Below are positions 7,040 to 13,818 of a stretch of DNA of 17,038 nucleotides, piece after piece. The notes under the pieces were generated by a model that was not told the DNA's origin, searched no databases, and worked only from the letters and a program-made list of their open reading frames with translations. Location: the NCBI GenBank assembly GCA_018400255.1, contig JAGYMO010000059.1, positions 1-17,038 of the forward strand, read 5' to 3'. Both the position numbers and the translations under genes were made by a program. Within the stretch, counting starts at the first letter, position 1. Each line of letters starts with the position of its first letter. Source of the stretch: Deltaproteobacteria bacterium (GTDB lineage Bacteria > Desulfobacterota > DSM-4660 > Desulfatiglandales > B25-G16).

Positions 7040-7078
7040 TCCCACATGAATTCAAAATTTTAATAAATTCATGTGGGA
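7040..7078 (-). promoter_or_regulatory. Hairpin between trpB2 and the four-cysteine gene
   Basis: Thirteen-bp arms, TCCCACATGAATT (7040-7052) and AATTCATGTGGGA (7066-7078), flank a 13-nt AT-rich loop. The hairpin starts just after the trpB2 stop. In minus-strand RNA no U-tract follows (UUAAAGC), so a complete intrinsic terminator is unlikely. An mRNA-processing or partial-attenuation element between two transcript segments fits better. Confidence 0.5.
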
Positions 7079-7085
7079 ATTCATT

Positions 7086-8474
7086 TTAATCTACTTTTCC
7101 AACCTTGAATTGCCTTGGTTTAGGTAGGGGAGCGATATCTCTTAAGGCATTTTTTATGCCCTCTTCGTCTATAGCGTGGTCAGCCAGTTTACCAGAAAGG
7201 TAATCCTGGTAGGCCATCATATCTACAAGGCCATGTCCGCTCCAATTAAAGAGTATCACCTTCTCTTTCCCCTCTTCCTTTGCCTTTAGTGCCTCCCTTA
7301 TAGTCAATGCAATGGCGTGATTGGTCTCAGGTGCGCTGATAAAACCCTCAGTCCTGGCAAAAATCAATCCTGCCTCAAAGGTCTCAAGCTGTTGTATATT
7401 CTCCGCTCGTATAACATTATCCAAAATCAACTGACTTAGAATAGGCGCCATACCATGATAGCGTAAACCGCCTGCATGTATTGGGGCCGGTATAAAATTA
7501 TGGCCAAGGGTATGCATTGGCAGAAGTGGTGTAGTTGCCGCTGTATCTCCAAAATCATATGCAAAGGGGGCCATCGTCATCGTTGGGCATGATGCCGGCT
7601 CAACGCCAATAATATCGATATCTTTACCTGCTATCTTATCCCGGCAGAAAGGCAAACAATTACCTGCAAAATTGCTTCCTCCTCCGGCACAGCCTATAAT
7701 AACATCAGGATAATCTCCGGCAATTGCCATCTGTTTTTGGGTTTCAAGACCATTGATAGTCTGATGAAGCAAAACATGATTTAATACACTGCCCAGGGCA
7801 TATTTTGTATTCTCACCAGTCACAGCGGCCTCAATAGCCTCTGATATAGCAATACCAAGGCTACCAGGACAATCAGGGTCCTTCTCTAAAATTGCACGGC
7901 CTGCATTTGTCGCAGTGCTTGGGCTGGGTAAGCATTCTCCGCCCCATACCTCCATCATAATTCTTCTATATGGTTTCTGATCATAGCTAATTCTAACCAT
8001 CCACACCTTAATAGGCATTCCAAAAAGCTTTCCCGCAAAGGATAGCCCACTGCCCCATTGTCCTGCACCGGTCTCAGTGGTAATTGCCTTTGTTCCCGCC
8101 ATCTTGTTATAATAAACTTGTGCTATGGCAGTAGTTGGCTTATGACTTCCAGGAGGGCTAACACCCTCATTTTTATAGTAAATTCTTGCAGGTGTTTCCA
8201 GGTATTTTTCAAGGGCATACGCCCTGTATAGTGGTGTCGGCCGCCAAATAAGCAGCTTTTCCAGGACCTCTTCCGGTATATCAATCCATCTTTCATGACT
8301 GACCTCTTGCTCAATAAGCGGCATAGGAAATATAGCTGAGAGGGCTTCCGGTCCAATCGGCTCTCCCGTTTCGGGATTTAATGGCGGTTCCAAAGGAGTT
8401 GGCATATCTGCCTGGATGTTGTACCATTGACGTGGAATCTCGGACTCTGGTAAAAAAATTTTCTTTGTTTGCAT
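7086..8474 (-). CDS. trpB2: Tryptophan synthase beta-like protein, TrpB2 type
   Basis: From the start chosen here the protein has 462 residues, the TrpB2 length rather than about 400 for classical TrpB. Motifs are WRPTPLYRAYALEKYL (77-92), the PLP-lysine site GSHKPTTA with Lys112, TETGAGQWGSG with Glu134, SYDQKPYRR (163-171) and the phosphate-binding loop GGGSNFAG (264-271). TrpB2 makes L-tryptophan from indole and a serine donor without needing TrpA; a Sulfolobus TrpB2 is reported to use O-phosphoserine. The ATG at 8474 is preferred over one 28 codons upstream because AAGGAGG sits 4 nt before it and the extra residues match nothing in the family. No trpA or other trp genes lie nearby; serA is upstream and ior genes downstream, suggesting indole or arylacetate salvage. 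Confidence 0.94.
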   Translation of the reverse strand: MQTKKIFLPESEIPRQWYNIQADMPTPLEPPLNPETGEPIGPEALSAIFPMPLIEQEVSHERWIDIPEEVLEKLLIWRPTPLYRAYALEKYLETPARIYYKNEGVSPPGSHKPTTAIAQVYYNKMAGTKAITTETGAGQWGSGLSFAGKLFGMPIKVWMVRISYDQKPYRRIMMEVWGGECLPSPSTATNAGRAILEKDPDCPGSLGIAISEAIEAAVTGENTKYALGSVLNHVLLHQTINGLETQKQMAIAGDYPDVIIGCAGGGSNFAGNCLPFCRDKIAGKDIDIIGVEPASCPTMTMAPFAYDFGDTAATTPLLPMHTLGHNFIPAPIHAGGLRYHGMAPILSQLILDNVIRAENIQQLETFEAGLIFARTEGFISAPETNHAIALTIREALKAKEEGKEKVILFNWSGHGLVDMMAYQDYLSGKLADHAIDEEGIKNALRDIAPLPKPRQFKVGKVD

Positions 8475-8478
8475 TTTG

Positions 8479-8485
8479 CCTCCTT
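8479..8485 (-). promoter_or_regulatory. Ribosome binding site that fixes the trpB2 start
   Basis: The minus strand reads AAGGAGG, 4 nt before the ATG at 8474. The longer in-frame start at 8558 has no comparable site, so this sequence decides the annotated start. Confidence 0.75.
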
Positions 8486-8581
8486 CAATAAAATAAATAT
8501 TATCATGGATTGCAGCATATTTTGCCGCAAACAAAACGTGACAGCCCAATGCCGTCATTTATCCCACTTTTTATTAAGTCC

Positions 8582-10162
8582 TTATAATTCTATCTTCCTA
8601 ACTGAAGATATATGTTCCAATGCTCTTAGCTCTTCAATGGTTTCACTATCAGCGGCAATATTTGTGGATAGCAGTATTATGTTTTCTTTTTTTTCTTTTT
8701 CCTCTCCAACCTGCATGACGCTTATATTAACATTATGCTTCCCCAGAATACCTGTAACCATACCTATTACACCGGGTTTATCCGTGCTGCTTATTAATAG
8801 GTTATGCCCTTCTGGAACAGCCTCGAAAAAGAAATTATTAATTCTCAATATCCTCGGCAATTCATTCCCGAATATCGTGCCGGATAGCACATTGTTGGTA
8901 GTAGATGTCTTGACCGCAAGCATAATTAGACTTGCAAAATCTTCGGACTCCCTTGTCTTCGATTCAATCACCTTTATGCCCCTTTCAGAAGCTATAAAAG
9001 GTGCATTAACAAAATTAACCTGATCTTTAACTATAGGACTCAGAAGCCCTTTTAACATGGCGGTTGTTAAAGGAGACACATTATATTCAGTTACCTTGCC
9101 TAAATAATTTATCTGGACCTCGAGGATCGCACTGTCTGTCAGCTGGGTTTGGATTAATCCCATTCTTTCAGCCAAAATAGCATACGGTCTCAGTGTAGAT
9201 ATCAACTCCGGACTTATATTCGGAACATTTACAGCATTCTTTATAGAGCTGTAAAGGAGGTAAGATACAATTTGCTTAGCCACCTCTTCAGCCACCCTAT
9301 CCTGAGCCTCTTTTGTTGACGCCCCTAAGTGGGGAGTACATATAAAATTAGGCAAATTCATAAGTTTTGTCTTCCCGGGTGGTTCCTTTCTGAAAACATC
9401 AATAGCCGCTCCTTTAAGATAGCCAGACTCTAATGCCTCGTAAAGATCATCCTCATTGACAATATCCCCACGAGCACAATTAATCAATAGAGCCCCTCTC
9501 TTCATTTTACTTATGGTTTCCTTATTGATCATATTGATAGTATCATCTGTGCTCGGTGTATGAATAGTAATATAATCAGATCTTTTAAGAAGCTCTTCAA
9601 AAGAAACAGGTTCGAGGTCTAATCCCTCAATTACCTCTGGTTTAATAAAAGGGTCATACGCTATCACCTTCATTTTTAACCCCTTTGCCCTTTCAGCAAC
9701 AAGTCGCCCAATACGGCCAACACCAATAACGCCTAAACACTTATTAAATATTTCCAATCCTTCAAATTTTTTCTTCTCCCACTTACCTTCTTTGAGAGAT
9801 GCTGTGGCCTGCGGTATATTTCGAGATAAGGCCATAATCATTGCGATAGTATGTTCCGCAGTGGTTACAGTATTTCCCTCAGGTGTATTCATTACAATAA
9901 TCCCTTTCTTGCTTGCAGATGAAATATCGACATTGTCCAGGCCTATCCCTGCTCTCCCTACAACCTTAAGGTTCTCTGCTGCGTCAATAATTTCAGAGGT
10001 TACCCTTGTGGAACTCCTTATGACCAAGGCATGATATTTTCCTATAATCCCCTTTAATTCTTCCGGTGAAAGATCAGTAATTACGTCAACATCAATATCC
10101 GGAGTCTCCCTGAAAATATTAATACCCTTCTCTGACAGAGAATCACTCACAAGAACCTTCAT
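8582..10162 (-). CDS. serA: D-3-phosphoglycerate dehydrogenase
   Basis: The 526 residues match the long bacterial SerA: a catalytic/NAD domain, an intervening domain, and a C-terminal ACT domain. Visible are the Rossmann motif GVGRIG (147-152) followed by AYD, and the catalytic residues Arg231 (NCARGDIV), Glu260 (DVFRKEPP) and His278 (TPHLGAST). The ACT domain starts near 453 with LLISSTDKPGVIGMV. It oxidises 3-phosphoglycerate to 3-phosphohydroxypyruvate in the cytosol, the first step toward O-phosphoserine and serine; the ACT domain usually gives serine feedback inhibition. The ribosome site AAGGAAGG precedes the ATG. It is the first gene of the block; trpB2, which needs a serine-type donor, follows after 107 nt. 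serB and serC are not in the window. Confidence 0.96.
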   Translation of the reverse strand: MKVLVSDSLSEKGINIFRETPDIDVDVITDLSPEELKGIIGKYHALVIRSSTRVTSEIIDAAENLKVVGRAGIGLDNVDISSASKKGIIVMNTPEGNTVTTAEHTIAMIMALSRNIPQATASLKEGKWEKKKFEGLEIFNKCLGVIGVGRIGRLVAERAKGLKMKVIAYDPFIKPEVIEGLDLEPVSFEELLKRSDYITIHTPSTDDTINMINKETISKMKRGALLINCARGDIVNEDDLYEALESGYLKGAAIDVFRKEPPGKTKLMNLPNFICTPHLGASTKEAQDRVAEEVAKQIVSYLLYSSIKNAVNVPNISPELISTLRPYAILAERMGLIQTQLTDSAILEVQINYLGKVTEYNVSPLTTAMLKGLLSPIVKDQVNFVNAPFIASERGIKVIESKTRESEDFASLIMLAVKTSTTNNVLSGTIFGNELPRILRINNFFFEAVPEGHNLLISSTDKPGVIGMVTGILGKHNVNISVMQVGEEKEKKENIILLSTNIAADSETIEELRALEHISSVRKIEL

Positions 10163-10805
10163 CTCAAACCTTCCTTTAAATTAACAAATTATAAGGCATC
10201 TACCCTTGAAATAATATCTGACTTATTCAATATATATTTGTACTCAGGCAGCAAAAAAAACTAAAAGGTAAAATTTATAATACGCAATTTGGTACTTATT
10301 ATGCAGGCACGGATTGATACAACGAAACTCCATTTCAATAATAACACCTTATTTTTTTGCCACATAATTTAAAACGTAACAACATCGAATACTATCCTTG
10401 CCAAAGTATATCCATAAAAAAAGTAAAATATTGCAGCTTTCGAAAGGGCTATAAATTTTCCTCTTTGTCTTTTTTAGAAAAATGCAAACAACTGCTAAAA
10501 AATATTGATTTAGAAGCGTTGTATTTATGTTTGAATTGTAATGTGGATATCATTGTGTTGATTTGATGTTGTCTATAAGATGCTCAGATATCCGAATTTT
10601 TATATCTACCCTTATATTCATAAACATCCTATCGAGTAGAAATGTGAAGGAAATGATTGTTATGCTTACTTTATGACGTTTTATCTGTCAAGCAGTTTTT
10701 AGTCTCTATGGTTCTTTTCTGACATGGAGAAAATCTTGTCTAACCTACAATTTAAAATAAATAGAAATAGTGGAAAATGAAAATAGGTAAATTTAGGTAC
10801 CTATT
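10163..10805. other. Long AT-rich intergenic region upstream of serA
   Basis: This 643-bp stretch holds a TATAAT-like -10 (10193-10188, minus strand) 25 nt before serA, without a convincing -35, and the terminator of the molybdopterin operon at its right end. A 69-codon plus-strand frame from a TTG at 10357 has no ribosome site and an unconvincing composition. A 6-bp inverted repeat at 10586-10607 is trivial. No RNA gene or riboswitch is recognised. Confidence 0.5.
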
Positions 10806-10807
10806 TT
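10780..10807 (-). terminator. Intrinsic terminator of the molybdopterin oxidoreductase operon
   Basis: Perfect 10-bp arms, AAAATAGGTA (10780-10789) and TACCTATTTT (10798-10807), surround an 8-nt loop. In minus-strand RNA the stem starts with an A-tract and ends in a U-tract, continuing CAUUUUCC. It overlaps the stop codon of the 114-residue gene by 2 nt. This is a compact rho-independent terminator. Confidence 0.65.
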
Positions 10808-11150
10808 AATTATCTTTTTTATCTCTCTTTCCGCCATCAATAACCCTCAGGTTAAGCCTTTTCTCAGGTTTATCAACATGTAATTCCCTCTCATGCATGA
10901 TATCCTTAATCCTTCTTAACTGCCATTTCTCCCAGGTCTCATCCTTTCTCTTATCAAGAAATCTAAATAACTCATCTACATCTTTCTTTGAAAATAATAG
11001 CTCACCTTTAACCCATCTTGGGTTTATATCTGGATAATGTTCAGGTGCTAATGTTTTATCCTTAACACGTATATAATGGAGTAGAAGCATCTGAGGAATT
11101 TTGGTCATCTCGGATACTTCGTCAATAGTATAAGATATTTTTGATGCCAA
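10806..11150 (-). CDS. Small MerR/excisionase-like helix-turn-helix protein
   Basis: The 114 residues begin with a winged-helix-like segment, YTIDEVSEMTKIPQMLLLHYIR (7-28) followed by WVKGELLFSKKDVDELFRFLDKR (46-68). This matches the helix-turn-helix layout of MerR- and excisionase-type DNA-binding domains. The rest is a charged, probably helical tail with no effector domain. Translation appears to start at TTG (11150) with AAGG about 6 nt before it; no ATG fits. The gene lies 20 nt after the molybdopterin oxidoreductase and ends in a terminator, so it is the second gene of that operon. It may be an autoregulator or an enzyme-specific assembly factor; DNA binding is inferred from sequence only. 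Confidence 0.75.
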   Translation of the reverse strand: MASKISYTIDEVSEMTKIPQMLLLHYIRVKDKTLAPEHYPDINPRWVKGELLFSKKDVDELFRFLDKRKDETWEKWQLRRIKDIMHERELHVDKPEKRLNLRVIDGGKRDKKDN

Positions 11151-11170
11151 AATATCCTTACCTCTTTTAC

Positions 11171-13255
11171 CTAGTTTTTTACTATCTTACACCTTAGACC
11201 CTTCAGGTTTGGTGTCCCGAACTCCTTCCCCAATTTATTAGCAGAGGTGACCATATTAAAATTAGCTCTTTGCCAATCAAAAAGGGAATCAATCCCTTTC
11301 TCTGGAAACCACCAGCCATGGGATGCATTTATTACCCTGCGTTCGACAATGTCTGTGATACAGGCTGTCTGAGTCATACTGCCATATCTTGTCTCTATAA
11401 TTACCTCATCTCCATCTTTTATTTCTAATCTTGCAGCTGTATCTGGATGTATTTCAACCTTGGGGTCAGGTCTTCTATCTCTTAACCTTTTAATCCACCT
11501 ATAGGAGGAATGAAGATAATATCGACTTTTTGAGCTTGTTAAAATCAGCGGATACTCTAAATCATCACCCTCTTCTTCTAGGCCTCCATTAAGTGAAGGC
11601 ATGGGAGATAAATTAAATTTTTCTGCCGTACTCAATCTAAGCTCCACCTTACCTGTGGGGGTTTTAAAGCCCTTTTCTTCATAAAGCTTAAAGTGTTCAG
11701 GCCCTTTTAGATAGCCCTTTCCAACAAATTGGCTATATGAAATCCCAGATGGTTTGACCACATCCTCTAAAAAATCATTAAAATCTTTATGCCAGTATTC
11801 TTCTGGAGATATAAGCTTCCCTAACTCATTCATTATCTTTATATCAGGCCAGCACTCTTCCGGAGGATCAACAATCTTTGGGCGGGCTAAAATAAAGCCG
11901 TGGCCTAATCCATAATGGCCTATATCATCTATCTCATATTGGCTGGCAACCGGTAAAACTATATCAGCCATTGCTGCTGTAGGGGTCATAAAGAGGTCAG
12001 CAATTGCTATAAACTCAAGGTTCATAAATGCTTCATATGTTTTGTGGCTTTCCGCGTAAGACATCATAGGGTTTGCGCACATGGCGTAAAACCCCTTAAT
12101 TGGATAAGGATAGCCCTCTAAAATAGCCCTTATAAAAAAAGAAGGTGCTATTGTCATTAATCTTGGTATGACGCCATAATATGCGCTTATCATCTCTTTT
12201 CTCTTGTCTGGTATAAGATCGGAGCGTACAAATTTCCCCAACCCCATTATATTCGGTTCTTTAGCGTTTATATTTCCCCCAGGAATATCCAGGTTTCCAC
12301 AAATCGCCATTAAACAGATAAGTGCCCTGATCGCATCAAAGGCGTGAATGTTATGCTCAAGAGGATTTCCCCACTGAATAACAGCAGGCTTTGATGTAGC
12401 ATATAACCTTGCAGTCTCATATATGACATCGGAAGGCACCCATGTTATTTCAGAAACCTTTTCCGGAGTAAACTGCCTAACATGGGATGCGAGCTCGTCA
12501 AACCCATATGTCCACTTTTCAACAAATTCCTTATCGTACAATGCCTCTTCAATTATAACATTTAAAAAACCTAATGCGAGCGCATGGTCGGTTCCAGGCC
12601 TTAATTGAATTACTTTTTTGGCCTTTTTAGCAAGATCGATTTTTCTTGGATCGATGATTACCAATTCGGTTCCATCTTCTATCTGCTCAAGAAGCATACT
12701 ATTTATTTCACCCTCTTCATTAGTGGATGTTATGTTACTTGCCCACAAAAGGATTAATTTACTTTTATGATGTAAATCAGCAACAGGATAAAACCCGCAG
12801 GTATGTATACCGGTTATCTCACGAGGCGCATGACATACATCCTGAGATGCAATAACATTGGGGGATCCAAAAATATTTGCCAGGCGAATTAACACGAAGT
12901 GTTCCAACCCTTTTGGCATTCCAACTCCAAAACCCACTCCTTTAGCGCCGTATTTATCCTTTATAGTATTTAAATTTTCAGCCGTATACTCAAGCGCCTC
13001 ACTCCAGGATATCCTTGCCCACTTTCCCTCTCCTCTATTACCTACCCTCTTGAGTGGGTATTTAAGGCGATCAGGATGCGTGAGACGATCAGGAGATACA
13101 AGGCCTTTAGCACAGATATACCCTTTGTTTAAAAAACCATCTGGGTCGCCCTTAACCTTTACAATTTTGTTATCTTTAACACCCACAAGAATACCACAAC
13201 CACCATGATCCATTCTACCACAATGAGTCTTTACCCATTTTATGTCTCCCTCCAT
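11171..13255 (-). CDS. Cytoplasmic molybdopterin (bis-PGD) oxidoreductase of unknown substrate
   Basis: The 694 residues span a DMSO-reductase-family catalytic subunit: an N-terminal Fe-S region, central Mo/W-bis-pyranopterin domains (e.g. KLILLWASNITSTNE, MCANPMMSYA, ADIVLPVASQYE) and a C-terminal cofactor-binding domain with HPDTAARLEIKDGDEVIIET (603-622). Cysteines C12, C20 and C48 are present, but the second canonical cluster position holds Met15 followed by Asp16 (HCGRMDHGGC), so the cluster is unusual or lost. Cys141 (QDVCHAPRE) sits at the metal-ligand position. There is no twin-arginine signal, hence a cytosolic protein. No membrane or ferredoxin subunit is adjacent; only a helix-turn-helix gene follows 20 nt later. 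Acetylene hydratase is a comparable soluble relative with an Asp and Cys141 at similar places, but the true reaction is unknown. Confidence 0.9.
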   Translation of the reverse strand: MEGDIKWVKTHCGRMDHGGCGILVGVKDNKIVKVKGDPDGFLNKGYICAKGLVSPDRLTHPDRLKYPLKRVGNRGEGKWARISWSEALEYTAENLNTIKDKYGAKGVGFGVGMPKGLEHFVLIRLANIFGSPNVIASQDVCHAPREITGIHTCGFYPVADLHHKSKLILLWASNITSTNEEGEINSMLLEQIEDGTELVIIDPRKIDLAKKAKKVIQLRPGTDHALALGFLNVIIEEALYDKEFVEKWTYGFDELASHVRQFTPEKVSEITWVPSDVIYETARLYATSKPAVIQWGNPLEHNIHAFDAIRALICLMAICGNLDIPGGNINAKEPNIMGLGKFVRSDLIPDKRKEMISAYYGVIPRLMTIAPSFFIRAILEGYPYPIKGFYAMCANPMMSYAESHKTYEAFMNLEFIAIADLFMTPTAAMADIVLPVASQYEIDDIGHYGLGHGFILARPKIVDPPEECWPDIKIMNELGKLISPEEYWHKDFNDFLEDVVKPSGISYSQFVGKGYLKGPEHFKLYEEKGFKTPTGKVELRLSTAEKFNLSPMPSLNGGLEEEGDDLEYPLILTSSKSRYYLHSSYRWIKRLRDRRPDPKVEIHPDTAARLEIKDGDEVIIETRYGSMTQTACITDIVERRVINASHGWWFPEKGIDSLFDWQRANFNMVTSANKLGKEFGTPNLKGLRCKIVKN

Positions 13256-13279
13256 GTTTAAAATGCCTCCATGTTTAAA
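13249..13279 (-). repeat. Tandem 14-bp duplication of ribosome site plus ATG
   Basis: The minus-strand sequence TTTAAACATGGAGG occurs at 13279-13266 and again at 13262-13249 (17-bp period). Each copy contains an ATG and a GGAGG. The GGAGG of the first copy is 10 nt before the ATG of the second, which starts the molybdopterin enzyme. The ATG of the first copy opens a four-codon frame (Met-Glu-Ala-Phe) whose TAA lies 2 nt before the real start. Confidence 0.8.
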
Positions 13280-13298
13280 TTAAATTAAAAAAATGATA

Positions 13299-13317
13299 TG
13301 TAATTTTATATATTACA
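13299..13317. promoter_or_regulatory. Inverted repeat upstream of the molybdopterin operon
   Basis: TGTAAT-N7-ATTACA forms a 19-bp dyad about 45 bp before the start codon of the molybdopterin enzyme. The size fits a dimeric regulator site. It does not match FNR (TTGAT-N4-ATCAA), and no regulator is assigned. Confidence 0.3.
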
Positions 13318-13331
13318 CACTATTAAAGTAG

Positions 13332-13352
13332 CGGCTAAAAGGGGAGAAGCCG
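13332..13352 (-). terminator. Weak hairpin downstream of the GDT1-like gene
   Basis: The short arms CGGCT and AGCCG flank an 11-nt loop, beginning about 12 nt past the gene's stop. In minus-strand RNA the stem is followed by CUACUUU. The stem is only 5 bp, so this is a tentative terminator. Confidence 0.25.
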
Positions 13353-13364
13353 TAGCATAGACGG

Positions 13365-13637
13365 TTAAGCCTTAATAATTGTCCAGACACCAATTCCTAT
13401 AAAACCTAGCCCTGCAACGTAATGAAGATACCTCTCATTAACATGCTGAGAAATAATACCTCCAACCAAAACACCTATCGCCGAGGAGGCAATAAGGGCC
13501 AATGATGCCCCCAAAAATACAGTAAGCTTATCCACCTCTTTATCTGCCGCAAATAATACAGTCGCAAGCTGCGTCTTATCGCCAAGCTCAGCAATAAATA
13601 CAGCAAAAAAAATGGTAAATAAAATCTTGAAATCCAT
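13365..13637 (-). CDS. GDT1/TMEM165 (UPF0016) family cation transporter, single-repeat form
   Basis: The 90-residue membrane protein has three hydrophobic segments (about 4-28, 38-60 and 70-88). It carries the family signature ELGDKTQLAT (17-26), whose Glu17 and Asp20 line the cation path. Members export Mn2+ or exchange Ca2+/Mn2+ for protons. Full-length members contain two such repeats; this gene encodes one, so it must work as a homodimer or pair with another half-size protein, which is not in the window. The gene follows panB after a 181-nt gap with direct repeats (13717-13740). The ribosome site is modest (GGGG before TAACTG). No yybP-ykoY manganese riboswitch was seen upstream. Confidence 0.88.
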   Translation of the reverse strand: MDFKILFTIFFAVFIAELGDKTQLATVLFAADKEVDKLTVFLGASLALIASSAIGVLVGGIISQHVNERYLHYVAGLGFIGIGVWTIIKA

Positions 13638-13716
13638 CAGTTACCCCATCAATTAACTTAAATTAAATAAGGTTTGAAAAGTGAAAAAAAACAATTTACC
13701 TATGCCCAAACTCACC

Positions 13717-13740
13717 TACAAATGTAGTATTTACAAATGT
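13717..13740. repeat. Pair of 9-bp direct repeats upstream of the GDT1-like gene
   Basis: TACAAATGT occurs at 13717-13725 and 13732-13740, 15 bp apart. The first copy is also part of the imperfect palindrome CTACAAATGTAG. They lie about 80-100 bp before the start codon, where a regulator might bind. The low complexity of the region means chance is possible. Confidence 0.3.
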
Positions 13741-13777
13741 TTGGCAAAGATTATTCGTACCTCTATAATAAAATAAT

Positions 13778-13790
13778 CCTTTGAGAAAGG
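13778..13790 (-). terminator. Small hairpin downstream of panB
   Basis: CCTTT-GAG-AAAGG forms a 5-bp stem with a 3-nt loop, 28 nt past the panB stop, and minus-strand RNA continues AUUAUUUUAUU. It could be a weak intrinsic terminator. Confidence 0.3.
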
Positions 13791-13818
13791 CCCTGCTCCA
13801 GATAAGGCATATCAAAAA

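Noticed and set aside
8475..8558. 28-residue N-terminal extension of TrpB2
   Set aside because: No ribosome site at the upstream ATG, a strong one at the internal ATG, and the extra residues are not part of the family.
8469..9023. Plus-strand 184-codon frame
   Set aside because: Lies almost entirely antisense to serA, whose catalytic and ACT domains are intact; it is a shadow frame without family motifs.
10188..10193. TATAAT -10 box just upstream of serA
   Set aside because: No acceptable -35 at 16-18 nt spacing; AT-rich DNA yields such hexamers by chance. Mentioned only inside the intergenic entry.
10357..10566. Plus-strand 69-codon frame in the serA upstream gap
   Set aside because: TTG start, no ribosome site, no recognisable motif, and an AT-rich composition typical of non-coding sequence here.
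12858..13208. Plus-strand 116-codon frame
   Set aside because: Antisense to the N-terminal domain of the molybdopterin enzyme; proline- and serine-rich shadow frame without a ribosome site.
13638..13818. Possible yybP-ykoY manganese riboswitch ahead of the GDT1-like gene
   Set aside because: The conserved GC-rich paired core and loop sequences of that class were not found in this AT-rich leader.
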